Assembly: GCA_011763485.2 (NCBI GenBank)
Contig: JAANSK020269936.1
Coordinates: 1 to 21,293, forward strand
Direction: 5' to 3'
Length of the DNA stretch: 21,293 bases
Origin: Isoetes engelmannii
Lineage: Eukaryota > Streptophyta > Lycopodiopsida > Isoetales > Isoetaceae
The translations under genes were made by a program, and so were the position numbers. Shown piece by piece: positions 10,271 through 18,777 of this stretch (its first letter is position 1; each line of letters opens with the position of its first letter). Under the pieces are notes generated by a model, which saw only the letters and a program-made list of their open reading frames with translations, did not search any database and was not told where the DNA came from.

Positions 10271-10366
10271 TATACATCTTCGTTAGTTAAGATGGTGGGA
10301 AACAAAGAGTATACATTTTTATACATCTTCGTTAGTTAAGATGGTGGAAAACAAAGAGTATCTCAG
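10271..10366. repeat. 49-bp tandem duplication in left arm of hairpin 2
   Basis: TATACATCTTCGTTAGTTAA followed by GATGGTGG(G/A)AAACAAAGAG begins at 10271 and again at 10320. The right arm has a related but shorter and diverged repeat of ATACATCT, so the duplication or its divergence postdates the inverted duplication. Confidence 0.8.
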
Positions 10367-10747
10367 ATAGGGAGCATTTTCAATATAACAATGCATAAAG
10401 CTGGTGCATTTCAACATGCTACACATCTAACCCACTTTGTACTATGTACTTCGTGTGCGAAATAGCATCCATGGCATTTGTGAGAATTTTTGAACACAGA
10501 TATATATGTGGTTATGAAACACACTATCTAAGAGACTGATTAATTTATCAACATTTAATTGAATTTTAGATGTTTGAAATAATAGAAACCTAAACAACTC
10601 CTGAATCCCATACCCATCCGCAAAAGTTCTTGTGGTCCATAGCCAAAAAAAAAATTTAATAGCTTTGAGTATCTCTCTCGACTTGGCGATGTTGAAGATT
10701 TAGCCTCAATCTCTAACATAACATAATTTTTTCAAGGTTCTTATAGT

Positions 10748-10771
10748 CGTTCAAGTATTGATACTTGAACG
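10748..10771. repeat. perfect 11-bp stem palindrome in hairpin 2 spacer
   Basis: CGTTCAAGTAT and ATACTTGAACG are exact reverse complements separated by TG. The palindrome sits in the unpaired spacer of the larger inverted repeat, so it would form its own small stem. Confidence 0.85.
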
Positions 10772-11505
10772 TATTTATCAAGGTCGTCGTCAAATGGTGA
10801 CATATCATGCCCATCCTCAAAAAATTTGGCAACTGGACTTGGGTAGGGATTCTACTTAACGTTGATCACTATCACCTGCATTGGTATTGGATAACGAAAT
10901 CTGTTTATGTATCTCTCATTTTAAATCATCTTGGTTAGAGATTGATGTTGAATCCTCAGCGTCATCAAATTGAGAAGGAGTTCAAAGCTAGCCAAAATTA
11001 AAATTTTCCTACGAGTCGTAAGAATATTTGCGGATTGGTATGAAGTTCAGGTTTCGCTTGGGTTTATGCTATTTCAAACATTTAAAATTCAATTAGATGT
11101 TGATAAGTTCACCAGTCTCTTAGATAGTGTGTTTTGTAAACACATATATGTTTGTGTTAAAAAAGTGTTAAAAATTTCACAAATGCCATGGATATTATTT
11201 TGTACACGGAGTATATGGTAAGAGATGTTTTGGATGTGTAGCATATTGAAGTGCGAGAGCTTATAGAAGTGCCACCTATGGTAATCCTTGTTTTTCACAT
11301 CTTCATCAATAAAGATGTATCATTAATAGAGATGTATATCTTGGCACTTTATAACCTCCGTGTCTATAGACTACAACAATATGCTCGAACATATATCCTA
11401 ATATTAAAGAAGGGATTCCATTTAAAATGTATCTCTATTTACTTTGGAGAGAATGAAGGTTATCTTGCACGTTTTCAACCTCAAATATCTGGCATCTCAA
11501 ATAAT

Positions 11506-12560
11506 AGCCTCTTTGTACTTTTTGTGCTGAGCACCTTTTACTTCCACTTTCACGGAGACAACAAAGTTTGGCAACCATCGAAGGTGAGTCATATTCTTTG
11601 TTTAGGTTTTATTGCATGTCCATATTTCTTCATAATCTTGCGTATGCATATGAATATTAGAATTAAAGGTTTAGCTGAAAATTCTACTATGCCATAAGCC
11701 TCTATTAACAAATTTAAGTAAATCCGTGCTTTCTTGTTTGTGAACCTCCATATATTTTTTAGAAGAACCTTAGGATGATATGATACATTACAAAGCTATG
11801 ACTTCTACAAACATTATGTGGCCAACTATCCCTCATACATGACAGTATTATTGAAACTACGTCTGCAAGGAAAAGATGCTTTGCATGTAGGTGCAACAAA
11901 GACTAAAGTCCCAAGGTTGGAGTACGACCTGGAGGCTCAGATAGTTCTCATTGGCGAAACATCCAATCCATTAACAATTGAAATTGAATCCGCGCAAACA
12001 TTTTTTGTTGCTGCGCGAACCACGCCACATGTTGTACTTGCAAATTTAATGCATTCTTCTTATGGTCATGGGGAGATACAGTCAGCAAGACATCGATGCT
12101 TGAATGCCATGGTTGTAGAAAGTTCAAATGCATTAAGTGAATCGGTAATGGAAGGATCTATTTGCGCACAGAAGATTTGCAGCACCCATTCCGCATTTCA
12201 TCGTATTAGACATTGGTGAAAGCAGTCCAATTATTTCCCCCAACAACGGGATCTAAAGTAGAGCAAACAAGTAATCAGTTGATATTGTTACAGTCTATGA
12301 CATGAATGTGCATGGATTTTGCACGTCACCTCAAAATAAACCCATTGAAAAGATCTCGTTAAAAAACGTCATCTGTAGTAGAGAGTAACCCCTCTTACAA
12401 GACACTTGACCATAAAACCAACATTTTGAGAAGGAAATGTTTGAAGCGCAGATGCACAAGAAAGAGTAGGGCCTTGAGATTCCAATATAATAATGTTCAT
12501 GATGATATAGATTCGGCAAATTTTGATCACTCACTTGGGGTATCAAGTGCAAGAGGATGT
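11506..12560. other. unassigned sequence with a 133-codon open frame
   Basis: The only notable item is an open frame at 11818-12219 on the plus strand, rich in hydrophobic and ordinary residues (LRLQGKDALHVGATKTKVP, EYDLEAQIVLIGETSNPLTI). It has no ATG with a good context and no family I recognise. It may be a fragment of a retroelement or host gene. A 148-codon frame at 11251-11697 overlaps the right arm of hairpin 2 and is rejected as coding. Confidence 0.25.
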
Positions 12561-12617
12561 CAGAATGTGGATGAATAAACAACTAATCAGAATGTGGATG
12601 AATAAACAACTAATCAG
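12561..12617. repeat. 27-bp tandem duplication
   Basis: CAGAATGTGGATGAATAAAC plus AACTAAT occurs twice without mismatch (12561-12587 and 12588-12614), followed by CAG. Confidence 0.9.
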
Positions 12618-12731
12618 CTACAAGCAATGTGTATGAATAATGAAGGGTTTAGTTTACAACCTCCTACATTGGGATGTTCCTTCACAAGCCAATGGAGGAT
12701 GTGCTTATGGATAATGTTACGAAGTTGATCG

Positions 12732-13032
12732 ATGTCTTTCACCGAGCTCTTGGATGCTACATCTTCGGATTTTCGAGTGGCATTATGGGACTTCCATTTG
12801 ACCCTTATTTCCACATTCTTATTCAGTAATGTGCCCGTGTCGTATCTTGTTAATGACAAAGTTCCAAATTGGAAGGATTTTATAGAAGGGTACATTCTCG
12901 ACGTGGATGATAGAATGACCAACCACACCAACCCTCTAACTTTCAAGTTCGCCATGAACGATGAGTTGCTTATCATGACCACAAGGCTCGGCCAACTTTT
13001 GTGGACTGGTTACTGGCCAACTTTTGTGGACT
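12732..13032 (+). other. unidentified open frame ending at the giant hairpin
   Basis: A frame open from 12732 contains DFRVALWDFHLTLISTFLFS, NVPVSYLVNDKVPNWKDFIE, GYILDVDDRMTNHTNPLTF and runs into the left edge of the hairpin, where it stops within about 20 bases. The opposite strand is also open for 122 codons (12614-12982), so which strand was coding, if either, is unclear. No family is recognised. If real, the gene was interrupted by the hairpin insertion. Confidence 0.25.
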
Positions 13033-13034
13033 GG
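12990..13034. repeat. 25-bp tandem duplication at the left border of the giant hairpin
   Basis: GGCCAACTTTTGTGGACTGG at 12990-13009 recurs at 13015-13034 with spacer TTACT. The second copy ends exactly where similarity between the hairpin arms begins (GGCACCAT at 13033). No copy is found at the right border. Confidence 0.85.
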
Positions 13035-13116
13035 CACCATATTTTCTTCTGAGGGGGCCTTTGGCAAGATGAGGGGGAGAGCCACTTGCCTGTTGGAAGT
13101 AATGACCCCGTGGGCC

Positions 13117-13235
13117 AAATTGGGCGGGCATCCAATTTTCATGCGGGGGGGTCTCTGGCAAGGTCATGGAGTGAGCTCCTTGCTTGTAGGGTATATTAGA
13201 CTCCAAGGGGTCAAATTGGGCGCCCGCCCAGTTTT
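13117..13235. repeat. two GC-rich palindrome copies, left arm of hairpin 1
   Basis: Copies of the 22-bp dyad occur at 13117-13138 (TTGGGCGGGCATCCAATTTT) and 13213-13235 (ATTGGGCGCCCGCCCAGTTT), 96 bp apart. They are flanked by the same CTCTGGCAAG and GTGGGCC/AGGGGTC context found, reversed, in the right arm. Confidence 0.85.
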
Positions 13236-13789
13236 TCCTTGTGTGCTCTCAGCAGCCTTCCTTCAAATATATAAATCACAATTTTATATTAACAAACTAT
13301 AAATCACAATTCGATCAAGAACCACAATTTCAACTTTAAAATTCACAACTCTAAACTATAATTCTCTCGAACAACCATAACCACAACTCCAAATCAAAAT
13401 TCTGTCAAAGAACCACAATCTAAGATTTGCTAAGCTCAAACTGCAAAAACTATAACCACAATAACAACTAGGCTATGAACGAACCAACCATCCTAATCAC
13501 AACAAAAACTCCAGTTAAAGTTTGCTAATGACTACTTGTTAAGCATAAATCACAATCTTCTAACCACTTTCGTTTCAAGATCCAAGACTCCATCCTTTAC
13601 ATTCCAATCCACAAATTAATATTTTCAATACAAGAAGTATTGAATCTTACAATGAAATATCAAAACAGAATAATGTTTAACAAAAGTATTTACTATCAGA
13701 ATGTCTGAAGGTAAAATTTTCTTTTTGTATTTTCAACTTTGTTGAAACCATATTGTGTTACATAAGCTCACTTGCAGACAAAATATAAA

Positions 13790-14310
13790 TTAAACAAAAT
13801 AAAAACTGCAATTTATATTACTAGATTTTTTGCCCTTGAACTCCACGGTTTTAGAATGTGACGAAGCCAATCGTGGTTTAGTGATAATTGAATCTTGTAT
13901 AGCTTTTATTGCTAATTTGGTTTCACTGTCTTCCTCGATGGGTAGATTATCTTCCTCTAGCATTGAAGACCTCTTTTTTGAAGCATGCTTATAAAAGCTC
14001 AGCCAATTTATATCCTCCCCTTTAACATCATGCAAAAACTATGCCACAGCCATAACTTGGCTAACCTGCTCATTTTGAACATGACTCCTTTACTCATAGA
14101 TTGCCCCGTAAATGCTCAGAAAAGCTTCTTTCTTCTCTTTTTTTTAGAGCCCTCAGTCTATAGGATTGTTTATTCTCCATATTTGGTCCCCAATACTTTC
14201 GCATCTCTAATGGATCCACAAACTTCTCCTCATGCTTTAACAAATCCATGTATGACGATCCACTATTATTCAAAACGATTCTTTCTATTTATACAACCAT
14301 GAAAATCCAA
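13790..14310 (-). pseudogene. gene fragment in left arm of hairpin 1
   Basis: Read on the minus strand from about 14303, this is the mirror copy of the fragment at 14411-14919. An 81-codon frame is open from 14035 to 13790 (LSFYKHASKKRSSMLEED, IEEDSETKLAIKAIQDSI, HSKTVEFKGKKSSN, ending CSFYFV). Upstream, related residues are broken by a frame change around the A-run near 14140 and by a TAG before HDVKGED that the other arm shares. The product is charged and Lys/Glu/Ser-rich with no known domain. Amino-acid differences between the copies are many, so it seems to drift without constraint. Confidence 0.5.
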
Positions 14311-14342
14311 GAGGCCAAGGATTGAACCAAATCCACAAGAAA

Positions 14343-14371
14343 GATATCGTGTCAAAGAAAGAGCGAAAATC
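14343..14371. other. loop of hairpin 1
   Basis: This 29-nt unpaired centre (AAGATATCGTGTCAAAGAAAG, then AGCGAAAA) lies between the two 1.3-kb arms. Such a short loop is consistent with an RNA that folds back efficiently if transcribed, and makes the DNA prone to cruciform extrusion. Confidence 0.85.
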
Positions 14372-14410
14372 TTGTGAATTTGGTTCAATCCTTGGTCTTT
14401 TAATTTTCCA

Positions 14411-14919
14411 TGGTTGTAGAAATGGAAAGAATCATTTTGAATGATAGTGGATTGTCATACACGGATTTGTTAAAGCATGAGGACAAGTTTCTGGATCTAT
14501 TACAGATGTGAAAGTATTGGGGACCAAATGTGGAGAATAAACAATCCTATAGACTGAGAGCTCTTAAAAAAGAGAAGAAAAAAGCTTTTTTGAACATTTA
14601 TAGGACAATTTATGAGGAAAAGAGTCATGTTCAAAATGGGCAGGTTAGCCAAGTTATGGTTGTGGCATAGTTTTTGCATGATGTTAAAGGGAAGGATATA
14701 GATTGGTTGAGCTTTGATAAGCATGCTTCAAAAAAGAGGTCGTCAATGTTAGAGGAAGATAATGTACCCATCGAGGAAGACAATAAGACTAAATTAGCAG
14801 TAAGACCTATACAAGATTCAATTATCACTAAATCACGATCGGCATTGTCACATTCTAAAACTGTGGAGTTCAAGGGACAAAAATTTAGTAATACAAATTG
14901 CAGTTTTTATTTTGTTTAA
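14411..14919 (+). pseudogene. gene fragment in right arm of hairpin 1
   Basis: One frame runs from about 14411 to the TAA at 14919 with only two stops: MERIILNDSGLSYTDLLKHE, DKFLDLLQM, stop, KYWGPNVENKQSYRLRALKK, KAFLNIYRTIYEEKSHVQN, stop, then an 81-codon tail from 14674 (WLSFDKHASKKRSSMLEED, ending CSFYFV). The TAG before the tail is also in the left-arm copy and so predates the duplication. The QM-stop is a CGA-to-TGA type change not shared by the left arm. I do not recognise the family. A captured host or transposon gene fragment is most likely. The 81-codon tail has no ATG at its start. Confidence 0.5.
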
Positions 14920-15469
14920 TTTATATTTTATCTACAAGTGAGCTTATGTAACACAATGTGGTTTCAACAAAGTTGGAGATGCAAAAAGAAGATTTTACCT
15001 TTGAACATTCTGATAGTAAGTACTTTTGTTAAACATTAGTTTGTTTTGATATTGTAGGATTCGATACTTCTTGTATTGCAAATTTTAATTTGTGGATTGT
15101 AATGTGGATTATATGATGTCTTAAAGGATTGTAGAGTCTTGAATCTTGAAAAGAGAGTGGTTAGAAGATTGTGGTTTGTGCTTAACAAGTAGTCATTGGC
15201 AAACTTTAATTGGGGTTTTTGTTGTGAGGGGTTGTTGGTTCGTTCATAGCCTAGCTTTTGTGGTTATTGTGGTCATAGTTTTTGTGGTTCGAGCTTAGCA
15301 GATCTTAAATTGTGGTTCGAAATTAGCTCTTCGATAGAATTATAGTTTGGAGTTGTGAATTTAAATTGTAAATTTGAAATTGTGGTTCTTGATGGAATTG
15401 TGATTTAGAGTTTGTTAATTTAAATTGTGATTTATATATTTGAAGGAAGGTTGCTGAGATCACACAAGG

Positions 15470-16040
15470 GAAAACTGAGCGGGCGCTCAATTTGGCCCCT
15501 TGGGGTCCATTATATTCTACAAGCAAGGAGCTCACTACATGACCTTGTCAGAGACACCCCGTGTAAAAATTGGGCGCCCGCCCAATTTGCCCCATAGGGT
15601 CATTACTTCCAATAGGCAAGTGGCTCTCCCCCTCATCTTGCCAGAGGCCCCCTCAGGAGAAAAAATGGTGCCCGCCCAATTTGGATCCCGGGATGCCAGC
15701 ACTTACTACAATCTAGAGGGTCTTACCAGGAGCCTGCCAGAGACCTCATAGAAGAAAATTGGGCGCCTACCCAATTTGGCCCATGGGGTCATTACTTCAA
15801 CAGGCAAGTGGCTCTCCCCCTCATCTTGCCAGAGACCCCCCCCCCCAAAAGCAGAAAATATGGCGCCCGTTCAATTTGGACCCCTGTGTGCCAACACTTA
15901 CTACAATCTAGTGGGTCTTACCACGAGCTTGCCAGAGACCCCATAGGGGAAAGTTGGGCGCCCGCCGAATTTGACCCTTGGGGTCCAATCAGTAAGTGAC
16001 TTACTCCCTCGTCTTACCAAAGACCCCCTCAGGAGGAAAT
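15470..16040. repeat. GC-rich dimeric tandem array on right edge and flank of hairpin 1
   Basis: Copies of the palindrome sit at about 15470, 15567, 15660, 15755, 15856 and 15949, spaced 91-103 bp. The spacers alternate. Type A (GTCATTACTTC, then AGGCAAGTGGCTCTCCCCCT, CTTGCCAGAG) starts at 15599, 15787 and in weaker form 15977. Type B (ACTTACTACAATCTAG, TCTTACCA, GCCAGAGACC) starts at 15701 and 15896. The higher-order period is therefore about 190 bp. The part beyond 15674 has no partner left of the hairpin, so the array is asymmetric. Confidence 0.85.
15567..15588. repeat. best copy of the 22-bp palindrome
   Basis: AAATTGGGCG, CC, CGCCCAATTT: the two 10-bp halves are exact reverse complements. 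This is the consensus form of the motif repeated about fifteen times between 13117 and 17345. Confidence 0.95.
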
Positions 16041-16052
16041 AGGAAAAGCAGG

Positions 16053-16375
16053 CACGTGTCCTCTAGCGCAGTAGATGGGTTTCGGATGTCGAAATGAAGG
16101 GAAAATGGTAATAGAATTTTCTCTAAATATTCAAATTCAAACTTCCCCCCAAATGTAACTGTCACGTGTCGACGTTCTCACGTGCCAAAACTTTCTCAAG
16201 TGGCACCAAAGAAGGGTATCATGTTGTGTGCCCACCTTGGTAATTTCACTAAAATATTGATTGCCATGAGGCGGGGCCTGCATTCCTAGAAGGTCCAAGT
16301 ATATTCAAAATCATTCTGGGTTCCGAAAAGGTCCATACCCGGGTCCATATTCCAAAAGGTCCATATTTACACGTG
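16053..16375. promoter_or_regulatory. cluster of four CACGTG (G-box) sites
   Basis: CACGTG occurs at 16053, 16163, 16179 and 16370, two of them as CACGTGTC. This hexamer is the core bound by plant bZIP and bHLH factors, and with flanking TC or GCC it resembles abscisic-acid response elements. GGTCCATA also occurs at 16330, 16342, 16358 and 16403. No convincing gene start follows on either strand, so a promoter role is only a possibility. Confidence 0.3.
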
Positions 16376-16410
16376 CCCTTTTGTAAGGGGTGTTTAAAAT
16401 GTGGTCCATA

Positions 16411-16904
16411 TAAAATTGTATGTAAATTTTGCCAGGGACTATAGCTAATGTAAATGGACGACACCTGCCGAGCATGCAACCCGCCCTCTTGCATCTGCCC
16501 TTTTTAAAGAGGCCCTTGTCTTTTTGCGCTAACTTTTTGCTCATGACAAAAATAAGCGCCTAGACTGTTTCTCCCGATCACCTGTAGTGCATGCACTAGC
16601 GATTTTGACGCCCTCGAATGATGATGGCAGCACGGCCCACTGGACTAGGAAAAAGGTACGTGGGAGAGAAATACTTTATTTTTTTATCGGCATAGATATA
16701 ACACATATATCCCAAAGGCGCATGACGGAGCATGACGACTATACCTATTGCTTTTACGTAACGTCCACTTCATATGTGCATCCTAGTTTGCCCTAGTTTG
16801 GTCCTTTTAGGATACCATCTGGCACAAAGCAAGTACACCTGCCCAGTTTCCTGTATGCTCGAAGCAAAGCTCCCTCGGGCAATGTTGGCTCCCTGGGGGC
16901 ATGT
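16411..16904. other. no recognisable gene between the two palindrome arrays
   Basis: Mixed-composition sequence with short open frames on both strands and no conserved motif. It includes a T-run near 16680 and a repeated CATGACG near 16720-16736. Nothing here pairs with the hairpin arms. Confidence 0.4.
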
Positions 16905-17362
16905 CTTTGTTGTATCTGGCGCCCAATTTGCCCCCTGGGGACATACCTAGGATGTTATATACCAATCAACCCTACCCCCATGGGGAAATTTGGCGCACGC
17001 CATGTTTTCCTCTGGGGGCATGGCCCCTGTGTATTATCCAACCCGGCCCCCAAGGAAAATTGGGCGCTCGCCCAATTTTCCCTCTGCGGGCATGCCCAGA
17101 ATGTTATGTACCGATCAACCCTACCCCGATGGCGAAATTTGGCGCCCACCATTATTATCCAACCCAATCCGGGGGAAAATTGGGCACCCGTCCAGTTTGC
17201 CCCTGGGAGCGTGCCTAGAATGTTATGTACCACTCAGCACTACCCCCATGGGGAAATTTGGCGCCCGCCATGTTTGCCCTTGGGAGCATGAACCCTATGT
17301 ATTATCCAACCCAACCCCCGGGGGAAATTGGGTGCCCATCCAGTTTGCCCCCTAGGGGCATG
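16905..17362. repeat. second GC-rich palindrome array, different spacers
   Basis: Variants of the palindrome occur at about 16917, 16986, 17054, 17134, 17176, 17253 and 17320. The spacers differ from the 15.5-kb array. ATGTTATGTACC(G/A) followed by ATCAACCCTACCCCCATGG recurs at 16952, 17101 and 17220, and TATTATCCAACCC at about 17029, 17152 and 17299. The composite unit is therefore about 120-149 bp. Extra dyads (CCCCATGGGG, CCCCCGGGGG) flank the core. Several overlapping open frames arise from the low stop density of the GC-rich unit and are not genes. Confidence 0.85.
17054..17081. repeat. longest perfect palindrome in the array
   Basis: GGAAAATTGGGCG, CT, CGCCCAATTTTCC: 13-bp perfect arms around a two-base centre. 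It is the longest exact dyad among the roughly fifteen related copies. Confidence 0.95.
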
Positions 17363-18300
17363 CCTACAATGTCACTAGTAACGGTGCCCAGCGTTGCTGG
17401 GCATAATTTGGAACCTCTAAATGTTGGGAACCTGTGCACCTTTATCTATACCAACCTATCTTGCACCTTTAATTAGAGATACCTTTATGGATGTAGTTAT
17501 TTTTGCAAATAGAATATGAAACATATCAATGATTCCACAATATCATCAACACTGAGTTAAATTTGTTTTCATGTTGACATAAGGTTAGATTCAAAACTAT
17601 TGCATAAAGTTGGATATCACAACAAAGTCCCATGTTATCGTCTATATTAAGATAAGAAAGTACATCCATGCTTGGCCATATGGACAAAAGGCCAGAAAGG
17701 TCATTTGTTTCTACCATGGTATCATATCAGTATGCATTCAATTAATGGGCATAGTGGTGTGTTCCCATCATACTATGGTACATCCTACTGTAAAATTATG
17801 GATAGAGCATAGCACCCACAATGCAATGCCACATTTTGTAGCTTACCACTTAATTTCATTTCTTTAAACATTATAGAGCTTTTAAACAAATCATTTGCAT
17901 TCCACAACACACATCGAGAATTGCAGCACCTCCTTAACATTGTTTAAGGCCTCTTTAACTTTGCTCAACACCTCCTTAACTTAATTTTGACACAATGGTG
18001 CCTAAGTTTGTGTATATTGTAATTGAGGTACAATCCAATATGCGTATCAAACACATGTTTGCTCTCTTGTTGTTTCTTAATAATACTATTATCAATGTTC
18101 TTGGTCAAGGGGCTGTTCTTTCCTAATGATATCTATTATCATTGTTCTTGGATAAAGATCCATCCTTAATAGCAAATAATCAATAACACAATGGCACCAA
18201 GAACACAATCGATATATAGTTTCATGATTTCATGTTTACTAAAACACTAAGGATGAATAATGCTGCTCATAATGACGAACTCATACTGCTCATAATTCCT
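17363..18300. other. AT-rich spacer, no recognisable gene
   Basis: There are short open frames only. At 18075-18155, TATTATCAATGTTCTTGG and TATTATCATTGTTCTTGG form a diverged direct repeat about 60 bp apart. ATGGTATCATATC near 17717 resembles a copia primer site but has mismatches and no LTR around it. Confidence 0.4.
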
Positions 18301-18370
18301 TCTATACCTGCAAAAAAGATGAGGAACTCATGAGTATCTTCCAGATGCATAGAAAAGTAATAACTTTCTT

Positions 18371-18477
18371 GAACTGTGGCACCTTTCTGCTGCAAGGGCG
18401 AACACAAAGTGTTGCCTTCTTGTATACTTTCTTCACAGATTCTTCTGTAATAAGATCCATTAAGGAAATTGGCTATC
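18371..18477 (-). pseudogene. auxilin-like J-domain fragment lacking HPD
   Basis: On the minus strand the frame reads PISLMDLITEESVKKVYKK then ATLCVRP, and after a frame change LQQKGATVQ. Auxilin and auxilin-like J-domain proteins, which recruit Hsc70 to uncoat clathrin vesicles, carry a C-terminal WQPISLTDLITxxxVKKxYR, KATLCVHPDKxQQKGAxxQ segment, and the match is nearly colinear. The catalytic HPD is gone: His is replaced by Arg, and bases encoding Asp-Lys are missing, which shifts the frame. The following KYIAEKVFDLLKEAW segment is not found, and the long upstream part of such genes is absent from the window. It is therefore a broken exon-sized fragment, not a working co-chaperone. Confidence 0.7.
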
Positions 18478-18777
18478 AATGTTTTCTTTCTATCTTCCAT
18501 GTTCTAGACAGCTGTGATCATATGTGATTATGGGCAATCCATGCTTGAAGCTGAAAGGACTGTTATGGATGCTTATTGAACGAAGACAGATAGTACATGA
18601 TAAATTTAGTCCAAGAGCTTTACCTACATATGTAGCAGTTTGAGTATACAGAAGCTACATAGCAATGTAATTGTGTTGCAACGTTAAACATGAAGTCTAC
18701 TTTCACCCTAAAGAATTTTGAGAAGTTAAGCATTGCAGTTTTATTGCAATATTAAGCTATTCGAGCGAGTGCTATAC

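Larger units (their letters stand above)
10080..11505. repeat. old imperfect inverted repeat (hairpin 2)
   Basis: The left arm (10080-10717) matches the reverse complement of the right arm (10933-11505) through most of its length, about 75-80 percent by eye. Anchors are ATTATTTGAGATGCCA at 10080 facing TGGCATCTCAAATAAT at 11490, CTTCATTCTCTCCAAAGTAA at 10151, ATCCATGGCATTTGTGA near 10467, AACACACTATCTAAGAGACT near 10519 and CAATCTCTAAC at 10707 facing 10933. The spacer is 215 bp. Open frames within the arms are incidental. No transposase is present. It may be a foldback element or an inverted duplication of local sequence, older than the hairpin at 13033. Confidence 0.8.
13033..15674. repeat. 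giant inverted repeat (hairpin 1) with 29-nt loop
   Basis: The left arm 13033-14342 pairs with the right arm 14372-15674 along its whole 1.3 kb, about 90 percent identical by eye with small indels. The inner stem is CCAAGGATTGAACCAAATCC at 14317 facing GGTTCAATCCTTGG ending at 14397. The outer end is GGCACCAT, then TCTGAGGGGGCC, facing GGCCCCCTCAGGAG, then ATGGTGCC. From outside in, each arm has GC-rich palindrome repeats (about 200 bp), an A-rich or T-rich tract with many AACCACAA words (about 500 bp), and an unidentified gene fragment (about 500 bp). No transposase or terminal target duplication is seen. Foldback transposable element or inverted gene-fragment duplication are the two readings. 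Confidence 0.92.

Noticed and set aside
11251-11697. 148-codon plus-strand frame
   Set aside because: Much of it lies in the right arm of the older inverted repeat, the composition shows no motif, and the other arm does not preserve the frame.
13033-15674. Calling hairpin 1 a miRNA gene
   Set aside because: Arms of 1.3 kb are far longer than a miRNA precursor. It could at most be an siRNA-producing inverted repeat.
16901-17355. Several overlapping open frames of 80-120 codons on both strands
   Set aside because: They come from the GC-rich repeat units, which lack stops in most frames. The translations simply repeat the units.
15480-17360. CRISPR-like array, because short palindromic repeats recur at regular spacing
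   Set aside because: The spacers are themselves repeated families, the repeats diverge freely, and the window is plant nuclear DNA.
17712-17730. ATGGTATCATATC as a second copia primer site
   Set aside because: Mismatches at key positions and no LTR-like sequence ending just before it.
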